From Acanthamoeba sp. SK_2022b (Eukaryota; Discosea; Longamoebia; Acanthamoebidae): DNA of 42,500 nucleotides. The stretch spans positions 1-42,500 of the forward strand of contig JANDJZ010000359.1 of assembly GCA_027943245.1 (NCBI GenBank), in the 5' to 3' direction. Below are positions 31,062-40,029 of this stretch, piece by piece. Numbering within the stretch: position 1 is the stretch's first letter; each line of letters opens with the position of its first letter. A model generated the notes under the pieces. That model saw nothing but the letters and a program-made list of their open reading frames with translations. It was not told the origin of the DNA and did not search any database. A program made the position numbers and the translations under genes.

Positions 31062-32944
31062 CTCGGCTTTGATGATGTAGGGCTTGACGTCATCGGTGAT
31101 GTTGAAGGACGCCTCGATGGGGAACACCACGGCCGAGTTGCGGCTCTTGTTGGCCTCGTGTCCGGGGTTGCGCTGGAAAGCCTCCTCCCTGCGCGTGCGA
31201 CAGACGTCACGTTTGTGCCAGCGATCGACAGGACACGCCACCGAGCAGTGCCCAGGCGGACCCGCTGGTGAATGAGGAGGAGGAGGAGGAGGTACCAATC
31301 GAGAACGAAGTTGGTCATGCGCCAGGCGGGCGAGCCGTCGACGCCAGAGTGTTCGCCGTTGAGGCCGGCCAGACCGTCCTCCATGACGATGAACTGGAAG
31401 GACTTGTCGAAGAAGCGGTTCTTGCCATCGGCGTGCCAGTAGTTGCGCTCCAGCTGAGTAGTCGACAAATAATGAGAAATAAAACAAAATTATTAAATTA
31501 ATCAAAAATTAAAAGAATAGAGTTCAATGCGGTAAACACACGACGAGGCCGACGTACGTCGAGTCCGGTCTTGGTGCCTTCGTCGAGGCACACGCCAAAC
31601 AGCGTCTTCTCGATCTGATGCAGGCTCTGCTTGTTCTTGGGATCTGTCCCCAGCCCGAGGGCGTCAGAAGTCGAGCTCCCCCGCGCGGAGGAGAGAATGG
31701 CAGGCGAGCGTACCGCGGAGCAGGAGATCGCGCGCCTTGGCCCACTGGACGCGATTGTCGCTGGTGAGCGCACCCACGGCCCACTCCTCCTTGTAGTTGG
31801 CCAGCGACTTCACCTTCTCCAATTGCCTGCGTGTGTGCAGCGGTCACTCGGGCTCGGGAAAGGCGTGGGGCAGAGCGCGGGAGGAGCTACGCACGTCTCG
31901 ATCTCGGGCACGGAGAGCAATCGGTTGAGCGTGTCGTAGACGTCGACGATGAAGAAGCGGTTCTTGTGGGCCACGAGCACCTTGCGCCTGGCGTCCGGGT
32001 CGTCGTTGTAAGTAGCCCAGTGATCGGTCTTGGCGTCGGGAATGCGGGCGGTGTTGAACATGAGCTTGTACATGTTCATGCACATCGGGCCGTCCTTGCC
32101 CATGTCCGGCTGCAGCATCTCACTGCGCATGCGCCCAATGGTCAGCCGAGTGCAACCCACGCCAAGCGAACAACGACAAACGACGCGAGAGCTCTGGCGC
32201 GCGCGTACTTGTGGAGCTGTTGCTCGAAGAGGACGGCGCCGTGGATGAGCTGGGCAGCCCGGCGGGCCTGCGAGACACGGCCAGCGCGGGGCTCGACAAA
32301 GTTGAAGGCGTAGCTCACGTTGATCACTACAGAGTCCTTGTAGTCCATGTAGGCCCAGCTACGCAGTCACGCGCGCACGCGGAGCGATCAGGCTTGCGGG
32401 CAATGACGAGGTAGAGGGAGACATGAGCAACAACAGGCCCACGCTTACCTGTTCCACCAATCGATGAGCCAGCTCTTGTTCTCCTTCTTCTTCAGCTCGG
32501 CGCGTTCGAGCAGCTTCTGCTGAAGTGCAGGACCCTGGCCATGCAGGAATCGCTCGGCCTCCTGCCGCGTCCTCTCAAGCTCCTGAGGCGTCAAGAAGAA
32601 ACGCACGTTGTCCACGTACTTGGCCATGGTCGCTTCCAAGGCCGGCACCGGCAGCGACGGCAGTTGGCTCTGGTACTCAAATCTGTGTAGTGACGCATTA
32701 AATTGAATAAACGGATTAGCAAAATGAAAATACCTACTCATGCCCGAATGTATTGCCTTCATTAAATGTGCAAAAAAAGGTTGATCAAATGAGAGGAGGG
32801 AGCGAACGTTTTCCACGTCTTGCCGGAGGCAGAGGCAGTGCCCCGCACAAAATGCGGCCGAATCAGTGCCGCGTTGCGAGCACTTTGCGCCCCACCACAC
32901 GGCACAAGCCCCTGTCCCCTCATCCTTGCCGATCGCCGCAACAT
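29791..32944 (-). CDS. Carnitine O-acetyltransferase
   Basis: Fourteen exons join in phase to 642 residues: 32808..32944, 32449..32682, 32209..32358, 31895..32122, 31714..31826, 31558..31643, 31296..31453, 31062..31188, 30784..30965, 30548..30638, 30385..30463, 30168..30310, 29995..30070, 29791..29915. The enzyme transfers short acyl groups between carnitine and CoA. Family landmarks are the N-terminal LPSLPVPALEATMAKY, WWN..WAYMDYKDSVVINVSY, the catalytic His in LAGLNGEHSGVDG, FGKDAIKSWKISPDAFCQMA, the carnitine-site TYESGQT and the STSQ segment in WRLSTSQLTS. The N-terminus (MLRRSARMRGQGLVPCGG) is Arg-rich without acids, as in mitochondrial presequences. The C-terminus is AKL, a peroxisomal PTS1. 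Dual targeting by these two signals is known for yeast and animal carnitine acetyltransferases. Confidence 0.93.
30991..31059. repeat. (TG)n microsatellite
   Basis: About 34 uninterrupted TG units lie in an intron of the minus-strand carnitine acetyltransferase gene. The repeat starts right at the donor: the exon ends GAG and the intron opens GTACACACAC on the coding strand. Confidence 0.95.
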
Positions 32945-33091
32945 GCTGCTCTCACTTTTGGTTTTTGCCTCTCTCTCTGCACTCGTGACCTTGGACCAAA
33001 GATAATACAGGATTAATTCTCTGTTTCGTTCGAATTTCTTGTTAAATGATACAAATAAATAACAAATAAATAAATAGTACAGCACGCGGCG

Positions 33092-34367
33092 TCAGAACCA
33101 GCCGAGAAGGGCAGGTGGGTAGGCCTCGTGCAACACGCGGCTCAGACGGGTTCGCTGCAGCGAATCGTCGACGGGGCGGCCCTCGATGAAGTCCACCGCC
33201 GCGCGCACAACCTCGTGCTTCTCCGTGTGGCCGTCGACGATGAGCAGCTGCTGGGGCATGGCCAGCACGTCTCGATTGGCCTTGAGGTAGTGGGGCCACA
33301 CCACGCGATCAAAGTACCACCCTGGCGTGCCCATGGTCGCAATCCTGTCCACCATCGCCACGTTCACACGTCAGCGATCGCCGCACACACCGCTCGCACT
33401 GCGTAGGAGAGAGTTGTGGCCGCCACTGACCTTCGTTGACGAGAGGTGCTTCGGTCGACGGTGATGAAGATGTGCTTGTCGATGAGCGACACGGCCTCCT
33501 GGTTCGCAAACAGCAGGAAACCTTCGACCACGATGAGCTTTCGCTTGGCCTCTGGATGGAGGAGGCAAGCGTTAAAGTGAGTCAGCGCGAGGACAGCGCG
33601 CTACAACGACAATGCCCCGGTGTGGTCAGGTACTTGATCCTTCGGGGGTGGCCACTGCGAGTGCGGCACTCATGGCTCTGGCTCGCGGCGTGACCGGCGA
33701 TGAAGGCGGCGTCAACGTGATTGATGAGGTGCCTCTCGGTGCCCGCGGCGACGATGGCGCCGAGCCGGGAGCACTATTGCCTCTAGCCCTGGGCGTCAGC
33801 GGGGACGACGAAAGCGGCGGCGAGGCTGTGGCGGCTTGCTGTTGTTGCTCCGCACAGCGCGCACAGAGCAGGGTCTTGCGTTCGATCTGCCTGCGCAGCG
33901 CGGCCAAGAACTCGTCCCACCGTATCGAGCTCACCAGCTCCCAGTTGGCGACATGCCGCCCTCCCACGCTCTTCTTCTTCATCTCCCTGGGCTAAATAAA
34001 TAAAGAAAACAATTAATTGTTTGACTATTTTTGTCGTGATATTCTCTATTCGCCAATGGTAAATATTTAAATAAACATAATTGGAAGCTAGGGGTACCTG
34101 CTTGAAGTAGCGGTCCAGGTGAACGATGGTGCGAGGGTCGTACGACTCGAAGAGAGGGGCAGTGGCCGAGGGGGCGGGCGTGGGGCCGCCCAGCGCGCCC
34201 AGCAGACCCAGCGCCAGAGTAGTCTTCCCGCTTCGGGACGCGCCAGCGATGCCTACCACCAATGGTGGTACGCAAGTGCACTTGCCCGGCTCTTCCTCGT
34301 CGTCGTCATGTGTAACAAGTTCTGCCACTGCTGCCTCTTTGACCTGCAGCTTTGTTGGGTCTTCCAT
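33092..34367 (-). CDS. Nicotinamide riboside kinase-like P-loop kinase
   Basis: Four exons (34098..34367, 33634..33991, 33431..33551, 33092..33344) give 333 residues starting MEDPTKLQVKEAAVAELV. The core is that of the uridine kinase/NRK family: Walker A VVGIAGASRSGKTTLALGLL, a substrate-acid segment IVHLDRYFKQ, then ANWELVSSIRWDEFLAAL, the Walker B-like KLIVVEGFLLFANQEAVSLI, and the lid/RR region RQRRIATMGTPGWYFDRVVW. The last matches the 'PGYFD..VWP.Y' motif of nicotinamide riboside kinases, which make NMN from nicotinamide riboside. An insertion of roughly 75 Ser/Pro/Gln-rich residues (QQQQAATASPPLSSSPLTPR) between the two halves is not usual. Uridine kinase activity is the main alternative. 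There is no organelle signal. The start codon is 75 bp from the divergent DGHHR gene. Confidence 0.78.
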
Positions 34368-34441
34368 CTTGGTGTGTCTGTTATTTTTATTTGAATTGCA
34401 GTTGTTTCCTTCTTGGCAGCGACGGAGAAAGAACGGCAAGA
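34368..34441. promoter_or_regulatory. 74-bp bidirectional promoter
   Basis: Only 74 bp separate the start codons of the NRK-like kinase (-) and the DGHHR protein (+), so both 5' leaders and the core promoters must lie here or overlap the coding sequence. The stretch is locally AT-rich (TTATTTTTATTTG), unlike the flanking exons. Confidence 0.6.
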
Positions 34442-35551
34442 ATGGAGGTGGAAGAAGAGACACCACACTCGGTCAAGCCAGCCAAGGCAACAGCGCCTCA
34501 GCCTCTCGGACCTCTCATTGTCACTCAGGCTGCCCCTCGAGGTGCGTACGGCACGTTTGGGGGGACTGCACAGTTGCTTACGCCCACGGCCACGTAGACG
34601 CAAGAGCAGTGGCGGTGATGGCAGGGTTCGTGCGAGAGGGCGGCGTGTTCTCGCCCGAGGCTATGCTCCTCCATGCCCAGTCACGTGGCGGTGCCAGCGA
34701 GGAAGAGGCCACGCCCGACACAGGGGGCAAGCAGTCCGGCCAAAGGGCGAAGCAAAAACACAACAAGAAGTCGAAGCAGCATCGTGGAACTGGAGGAGGG
34801 CACGACCGACGGACACAAGCCCAACTCCGTGCAGCCAGTGCCCCGATCATACTCGCTCTTCTGCCCGACGTAAGTGGCGGCGTCAAAACAGTCGTGTAGC
34901 GTCCTATTGTTACTGAGGCTTGTTTGGGGGGGGGGCAACAGGACCGGTTGTACGTATGGGACGGCCACCATCGCGTGGCGGCCATCCACCTGGGTGGGCG
35001 AGATCACCTCCTGCCCGAAGAATACTCGTACTACTCGCGGCCTTCTCTCTTGCTGGCCGGTCCTCGGTTCTGACTCAGCCACTTCTCTCTCTTTCTCTCT
35101 CGGAGGACGATGAGGTGCAACTTCAAGTTTGCCCAGACAGGTGGGGCATGCCTCCCTCCTCCGCACTCGTGCGCGTTCTGTGCAGCACTCATCTAAGTGG
35201 ATGGCCCCACTTGCGGTTAGTGAGCTTCGCGACGTGGTTCTTGACGCCGTTCGATCCGCGAACGGAGATACGAGTGCCCGAGTTCGGGTCGTTCAAGAAC
35301 GAGGTCGCCGTGCTCCTCAAGAAGAAAAAGAGGCCCGAAGCAGAGGTACTGCAATGGCTCGGCTTACACCACTCACACAGAGTGCAGTCGCTAATCACAC
35401 GACACGCACGTTATGTCGTAAGGTGGTGGAGTACATCGTGAGCAATCGGCACATGTACGTGCTGCCCCGCACGTTCGACAGCGTCGCGGAGATGGTGGCG
35501 CGCATGGACTTGGCCCAAAGCCCTGCTAGCGCTGCGCGGACAGACGGCTGA
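34442..35551 (+). CDS. ParB/sulfiredoxin-like DGHHR protein
   Basis: Six exons (34442..34541, 34598..34869, 34942..35066, 35106..35140, 35221..35345, 35423..35551) join in phase to 261 residues starting MEVEEETPHSVKPAKATAPQ. Segments in order are ARAVAVMAGFVREGGVFSPE, a Lys/Gly/Gln-rich linker (RAKQKHNKKSKQHRGTGGG), then APIILALLPDDRLYVWDGHH and RVAAIHLGGRDHLL, then SFATWFLTPFDPRTEI, NEVAVLLKKKKRPEAE and VVEYIVSNRHMYVLPRTF. A beta strand ending 'x-x-DGHHR-x-x-A' is the signature of the ParB/sulfiredoxin fold, which includes ParB nucleases/CTPases, sulfiredoxin (GCHR) and bacterial DGHHR proteins. The rest does not match a known family. A role cannot be assigned; nucleotide or phosphate binding by the DGHHR loop is the family expectation. 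The gene shares its promoter with the NRK-like kinase and ends tail-to-tail with the F-box/LRR gene. Confidence 0.65.
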
Positions 35552-35626
35552 AGACACACACGCCAAACAACGAAAGCGATACATACAATCTGTTTGAGGG
35601 ATTTGGCGTGGTAACACCATCGTTGG

Positions 35627-35843
35627 TCACCATCTCCACGTCTCGGCCGGAAGGGTAGAGACGACGATGTGCGCGGGCACCAACTTGCGCAGGGCGTCCA
35701 CCCATCCGCTGGGAGCGGCGCCAAGTACCAGCTCCTTGAGCTTTTTGGGCAGATTTCCCGCGATCGTCTCCACCGACAGATGCTGCATGCGCTGTAGACA
35801 CAGGCTACACAGACCAGGCGCGCCTTTAGTCACCGACGAGACC

Positions 35844-35919
<76 letters not shown>

Positions 35920-37843
35920 CGAGAGGGGGAGGGGAGGCAAGCGTGTGTGTCGTACTGTTCCAGCGAAGCTGGGAGATGCTTGAGCCCGTCGCCCTCCACG
36001 TGTCGTAGATGATGGAGCTGTCGAGCCACGATCAGCTGGGAGGACACGAGCGGCAATCCAAGCTTACGGCTTGCAGAGCCAAGAGGAGGAGAACGGCTAC
36101 CTCAAGAGATAGAAGCGTGGGAGGCAGGAAGGCCAGGTCGTTGTCCGTGATGTAGGAGCAATAGGCCAGTTGGAGCTGTTTGATGCTGGCGCACTGCAGC
36201 TCTCGCATACCTGGCCAGCAGAGACGACAAGCCAATCCGGGCGTGTGAACAGCACGAGCGCCAGAAGCCAACATACACGGTGGGGGAGAAGGAGAGGGAG
36301 GGAGGGGGGCCTCACCTGCGCCGCTCACGTCCACGTCGTCGAGACGCAGGCTCGCGAGGTGAGGATAGCGTGCGCCGAATCGATAGAACGCGTCGTCGCC
36401 AAACTGGTGGTAGTCGTCCAGCGTGCCAGACGAAGACAGGCTCAGCTTTTCGAGCTGGCTGGGAAGCACGCTCACGCCCTTGTCGGTCACCCCCCTGGGA
36501 CAGTGGCGAGACGTCAACACGCACACAGCCCATTTCATGCGTACACGAACAGGAATGCGCGCGCATACTCGGAGGCGGACAGCGACAACGCGCGTAGCGA
36601 TGCGAACTGTTCGAGCACTGTGGCTTCCTTGTCTACGCTAATTAAAGTGTAGTCCAGGTTCAGCGCTTCGACGTGGGGTGGAATGTCGTCCACTCCCTGC
36701 ACAGGCACACCACAATCGGCGTAAGCGCTGTGCTGCGCTGCCTTGATGACGAACACGCACCGCGTTGGTGATGCTGTTGTCGCTCAGGTAGAGGTATTGG
36801 AGAGACAGAGGCAGGTATTCGATGCACGCGTCCGTGATCTGCGTCGAAGAGAGGTCGAGGTGTGTGAGACCGCGAGGCAGGTGGCGCAGCATCGAATCGA
36901 CGATCCTGGGCGAACGTCGGCACAGACAGGCGACCGCTCGCGAGTGAGCCCACAACGACCCGGCGCACTTGGCGGGCCGAGGAAGCAGCGGGACATACCG
37001 ACAGTTGCTGAGGTTGAGCATCCGCAGGTTGGTGCAGTTGACCGCGAGAAAGGGGAGACATTGGCGGAGCTGCTGCTTGTGCTTCCGCGCGTCCATTCGG
37101 TATTGCGTCACCTGTGCCAGTCCAATCTGTGTAGCCGAAGCGGCAGAGCAAGTCCGAGGTGAGCGCTTGACGTGGGCACGACGCGCATGGATGGTTTCGG
37201 TGCGTACCTTGCGCCACACCCGGCACACGAGTGTAGCAGCACTCAAAGGACCGGAGAGGGCGTTGCCGCTCGCCTGTGCCACTCCCGATTCGGTGCCATC
37301 TTCCGGACGGACCCTGTTGTCCGCCTGTTGCTCGTCTTCGTCCTCTTCGTCCGTGCCGTCGTCGTCACCGACCACGTCGACTTCGGCGCGTGCCTCCTGT
37401 AGCTCTGACTCGTCGCCCACCCGCTGCTGTTGCTGCTGCTGTTTCGCGACGGGGACTGGTTGCCGTCCGACATACGCGAGTATGTGAGTCCAAATCTCGG
37501 GCGGCAGCACGGTGAGGCCATCTTCCTCCAACTCCATCGGGAGGTTGAGCTTGGCCTTCTTTCTCCTCGGGCCAGCGTCGACTGTCATCGCTCCTTCCTC
37601 GTCGGTCAGCACTTCATCCATGCAGTCGATTTTCCTTCGGGCGAAATGTGAGGCCTCGCCAAGTGGATGAGATGAAGATGCAGTGCTCGAGGTTGCTGGC
37701 ATAAAATAGGGCAAGAGGCCCCTCAGTTGTGCCAGCTCTCTTTCCATCGATTGCAGCCTGTGCAAGAGCTCCTTCTGCAGGTCGATCGATCCATAAGTCC
37801 TCTTTGTGCAATCAGCACGTTCTCTCCCTGGATCATTGCTCAT
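35627..37843 (-). CDS. F-box and leucine-rich-repeat protein
   Basis: A multi-exon gene starting MSNDPGRERADCTKRTYG. The first exon (37208..37843, 212 codons) carries a coiled coil (LHRLQSMERELAQLRGLL), a basic RRKKAKLN cluster, and an F-box: LTVLPPEIWTHILAYVG, then after an acidic poly-Gln-containing insert (QQQQQQ...DDDGTDEEDEDEQQ) LVCRVWRK. The next exon is 36999..37126. LRR units follow in later exons: LRMLNLSNC, GLTHLDLSSTQITDACIEYL, LQYLYLSDNSITNA, VEALNLDYTLISVD, LRALSLSASE, LEKLSLSSSG and KQLQLAYCSYITDNDLAFLP. The end is LPKKLKELVLGAAPSGWVD...ETWRW with stop at 35627. F-box/LRR proteins bring substrates to SCF ubiquitin ligases through Skp1. The F-box is split by the long insert, which is unusual. 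The target is unknown. Confidence 0.85.
35846..35918. repeat. (CA)n microsatellite
   Basis: About 36 CA units lie in an intron of the minus-strand F-box/LRR gene. On the coding strand the (GT)n run ends next to the acceptor (GTGTGTTAG), so it takes the place of the pyrimidine tract. Confidence 0.95.
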
Positions 37844-38169
37844 CTTTCAGGACACCGTGCAAATCAATCTTGAGCTCGGATATCCCCTACAGCACCTCCT
37901 TGGGTTCAGTGTGTGAATGCACAGGACAGCGTTTTCGTCAACCACCAAAGTAGCCGTTGGCGTGAGGAATGCACTTTAAACATTCCGCGTAGAAGAAACA
38001 AGCACACCAGAAGGTGCCGATGTATGTTCAAGAAGGTGTGCGGTGCGAGTTGCAAGATTGACGAGAGACCCCTTTCCATCAAGGGCGTTGAAGGCCGACC
38101 TGCGTCTTCACGCCAGCGGGACTGTGGCCAGGCTCACCACCAGGCCGGTTGGCGGGTCTCTTCTGGCCC
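37844..38169. other. Intergenic stretch, no gene assigned
   Basis: It lies between the 5' end of the F-box/LRR gene and the LIM-like gene (both -). Part may be the last exon of the LIM-like gene. No other feature was recognised. Confidence 0.4.
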
Positions 38170-38781
38170 TGCGAATGCCAGTCCATGCGTCAGCACGACT
38201 CTACGCGCAAGGCTGCACGCTGGCGCGACAAATCAATCGTAGAAGCAGGAGGTACGGTGACGGGGTCGATGACGAAGCCGCGTCCTTCGTCTAGCGTAAC
38301 CGCGCCAATGATCTTGGGCTGGTTCTCATAGTCCTCAGCTAACTTCTGCTTCAGTTCCTTGGTCTTGTCAATCGTCTGTCGCGAACCTGCACCGATATCA
38401 CGGTCGCAGGAAACAAAGTTAGCACTCTGCGCTGAGGTACTTTCACAAACAGCAGCTATTCTTATTAATTATCGTTATTTATTTTTAATTAATCAATTAA
38501 TTATATCGTTTTTCGTGGTGGAAGTCAATACCGACAGATTGGTTGTAGCATTTGGGGTGGTAAATCCTGTTGTTCTCTTTCACGGGTTGCTCATAGTCCA
38601 AGATGGAGTTATTGCAAAACGAGCACCTTGATAGCGGCAGGAGAGAATGTAACAAACGCTTGAGTTCGCACGAAAACAGAGCAACGAAGTTTAGGGACTC
38701 TCACCTCTGCATGGCTTTGGTACCGCACTTTCTCCTCTTGCTTTGGGCTGGTTGCTTCAACAGGCCTACTTACACCGCCAT
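38170..38781 (-). CDS. LIM-like zinc finger protein (tentative)
   Basis: Exon-like segments on the minus strand read KRRKCGTKAMQ, then after an intron RCSFCNNSILDYEQPVKENN and RIYHPKCYNQS (about 38630-38535), then GSRQTIDKTKELKQKLAEDY and GAVTLDEGRGFVIDPVT (about 38395-38255). C-x2-C-x18-H-x2-C is the first zinc site of a LIM domain. The second site (another C-x2-C pair) is not seen, so this is a half-LIM or a degenerate one. A start at ATG 38781 would need a 33-nt intron and is doubtful; another start could lie upstream. The C-terminus after ...VIDPVT is open: one option continues GQKRPANRPGGEPG to a stop near 38090, another ends at once. Function is unknown; LIM-type fingers bind proteins. 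Confidence 0.5.
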
Positions 38782-38957
38782 GCCTGGTATTCGACGCCTG
38801 TGGACTCGCACCGACGCCATTGGCCAGTTCGTAAGGTGGTGGATGACGCAAGCCGCCCCAACCGACGCAGGCAAACCGTGAAGGCGTGGCCCCTACACCG
38901 CATCCGATTACTTTTCTGTTCGCGCCAGCGCATACACACTACTCGAGACGACTTCCG

Positions 38958-40029
38958 AAGGTGCTGGAGCGTGATGACGAGCTTGAAGAGACGTACATCA
39001 TACCGGTCCATTCCTGCACCGGGACGAACCAACTGCTAAAGCTTCCTTTCCCAGAGCGTGCGGCTGAGCACTCTGAAGCGGAGCTAAGGTTCATGTCCAT
39101 TCCAGAGCTGAAGGCCATCCTTAGGGATAACGCGCTTCCGGTGTCTGGCAAGAAGGCCGACCTCATACAACGCATCCTCACAGGTACAGTAGAACCCTGG
39201 TAGCCACGAAAAGAGGAACTGCAACTTTCTTCTCGGCGCAGGAGGCACAGCTCCTGCAGTAAAGAAAAGTAAGACCATTACAGAGCCTTCCATGCCTGCT
39301 GGTGTTACTCCACAAGAGTGCGTACCGTCGAGCCGTTCTTGTATGAACAGAAGCGCTCACAGCGCAGGGTGGACACCCACCACAGGTTGTGGAAGCGCGT
39401 TCTGAAGCTGGAAGCTGAACTGGAGCCCCACCGAGAGCGGGAGAGGCATAGGGAAGAGCTTTTCGAGGTTCAGGAGGAGGCCCTCATCGAGTCCATCTGC
39501 AAGGGCATCAGCAGCCAGGCACCACCTCCAGACGAGTCTGCACGTGTATCCACGCTAACGTCGCATACTTCAGATCACCTACAAGAAGAAAAGCAAAGGT
39601 GGGAGGATCAACCTGTCGTTTCCCATCGAGTACGACCTCTTCCTCTTTGTGTTTGAAGACGCGAAAGACAAGTCCAAGGGCAAGGCCGTCCACACTAAGT
39701 ATCCCCTCTGCTTCACTTGCTTAGACCTCTATGCTAGATAGGTTCACCTCCTCCTTTTCGTGGCAGAACGTTGGACGACGAGGCGTGCGAGGAAGTGCTG
39801 GGCGAGCCGCTGAGCAGCTTCGACAAGCCCCTGCGTTATCGTGGCTATCTGAAGGTCAAATCGCTGACTGCTAAGTACACTCAAGCCACCCACACGCTCA
39901 GCATCACCGGCTCCTACCAGGTCTGCTCAGACTGAGAGCCCTCTCAAGGCATAGACGCTCTCTCTCCTCTCGCTCTCTTCTGCTCAGACGGTCGCTACTG
40001 CTGTAAAGAGTAACGCAGAGACTATTTAG
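38958..40029 (+). CDS. SAP-domain protein, otherwise unknown
   Basis: The first clear exon runs to 39183 and includes ELEETYIIPVHSCTGTNQLL and a SAP motif, MSIPELKAILRDNALPVSGK with KADLIQRIL. SAP motifs bind AT-rich scaffold DNA. Following exons are 39242..39317, 39386.. (WKRVLKLEAELEPHRERER, a charged helix), about 39574.. (GGRINLSFPIEYDLFLFVFE), about 39768..39919 (LDDEACEEVLGEPLSSFDKP and YRGYLKVKSLTAKYTQ) and about 39988..40029 (TVATAVKSNAETI). The only in-frame ATG in the first exon is at 39092, inside the SAP motif, so an upstream start exon is missing. The join before ITYKKKSKGG needs either a 28-nt intron or loss of an acidic helix. The C-terminal region is of unknown family. The stop codon overlaps that of TAM41 on the other strand. 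Confidence 0.6.

Noticed and set aside
30495..31505. 336-codon minus-strand frame with Thr-His repeats
   Set aside because: It reads through introns of carnitine acetyltransferase. The Thr-His run is the intronic (CA)n microsatellite.
34126..34899. Single long frame spanning the NRK/DGHHR promoter
   Set aside because: It runs antisense through the first exon of the kinase and across the intergenic gap. Only its part from 34598 to 34869 is a real exon, joined to the ATG at 34442.
39505..39573. Second GC-AG intron in the SAP gene
   Set aside because: The GC donor at 39505 leads into the wrong frame, so it cannot produce the downstream coding segment.
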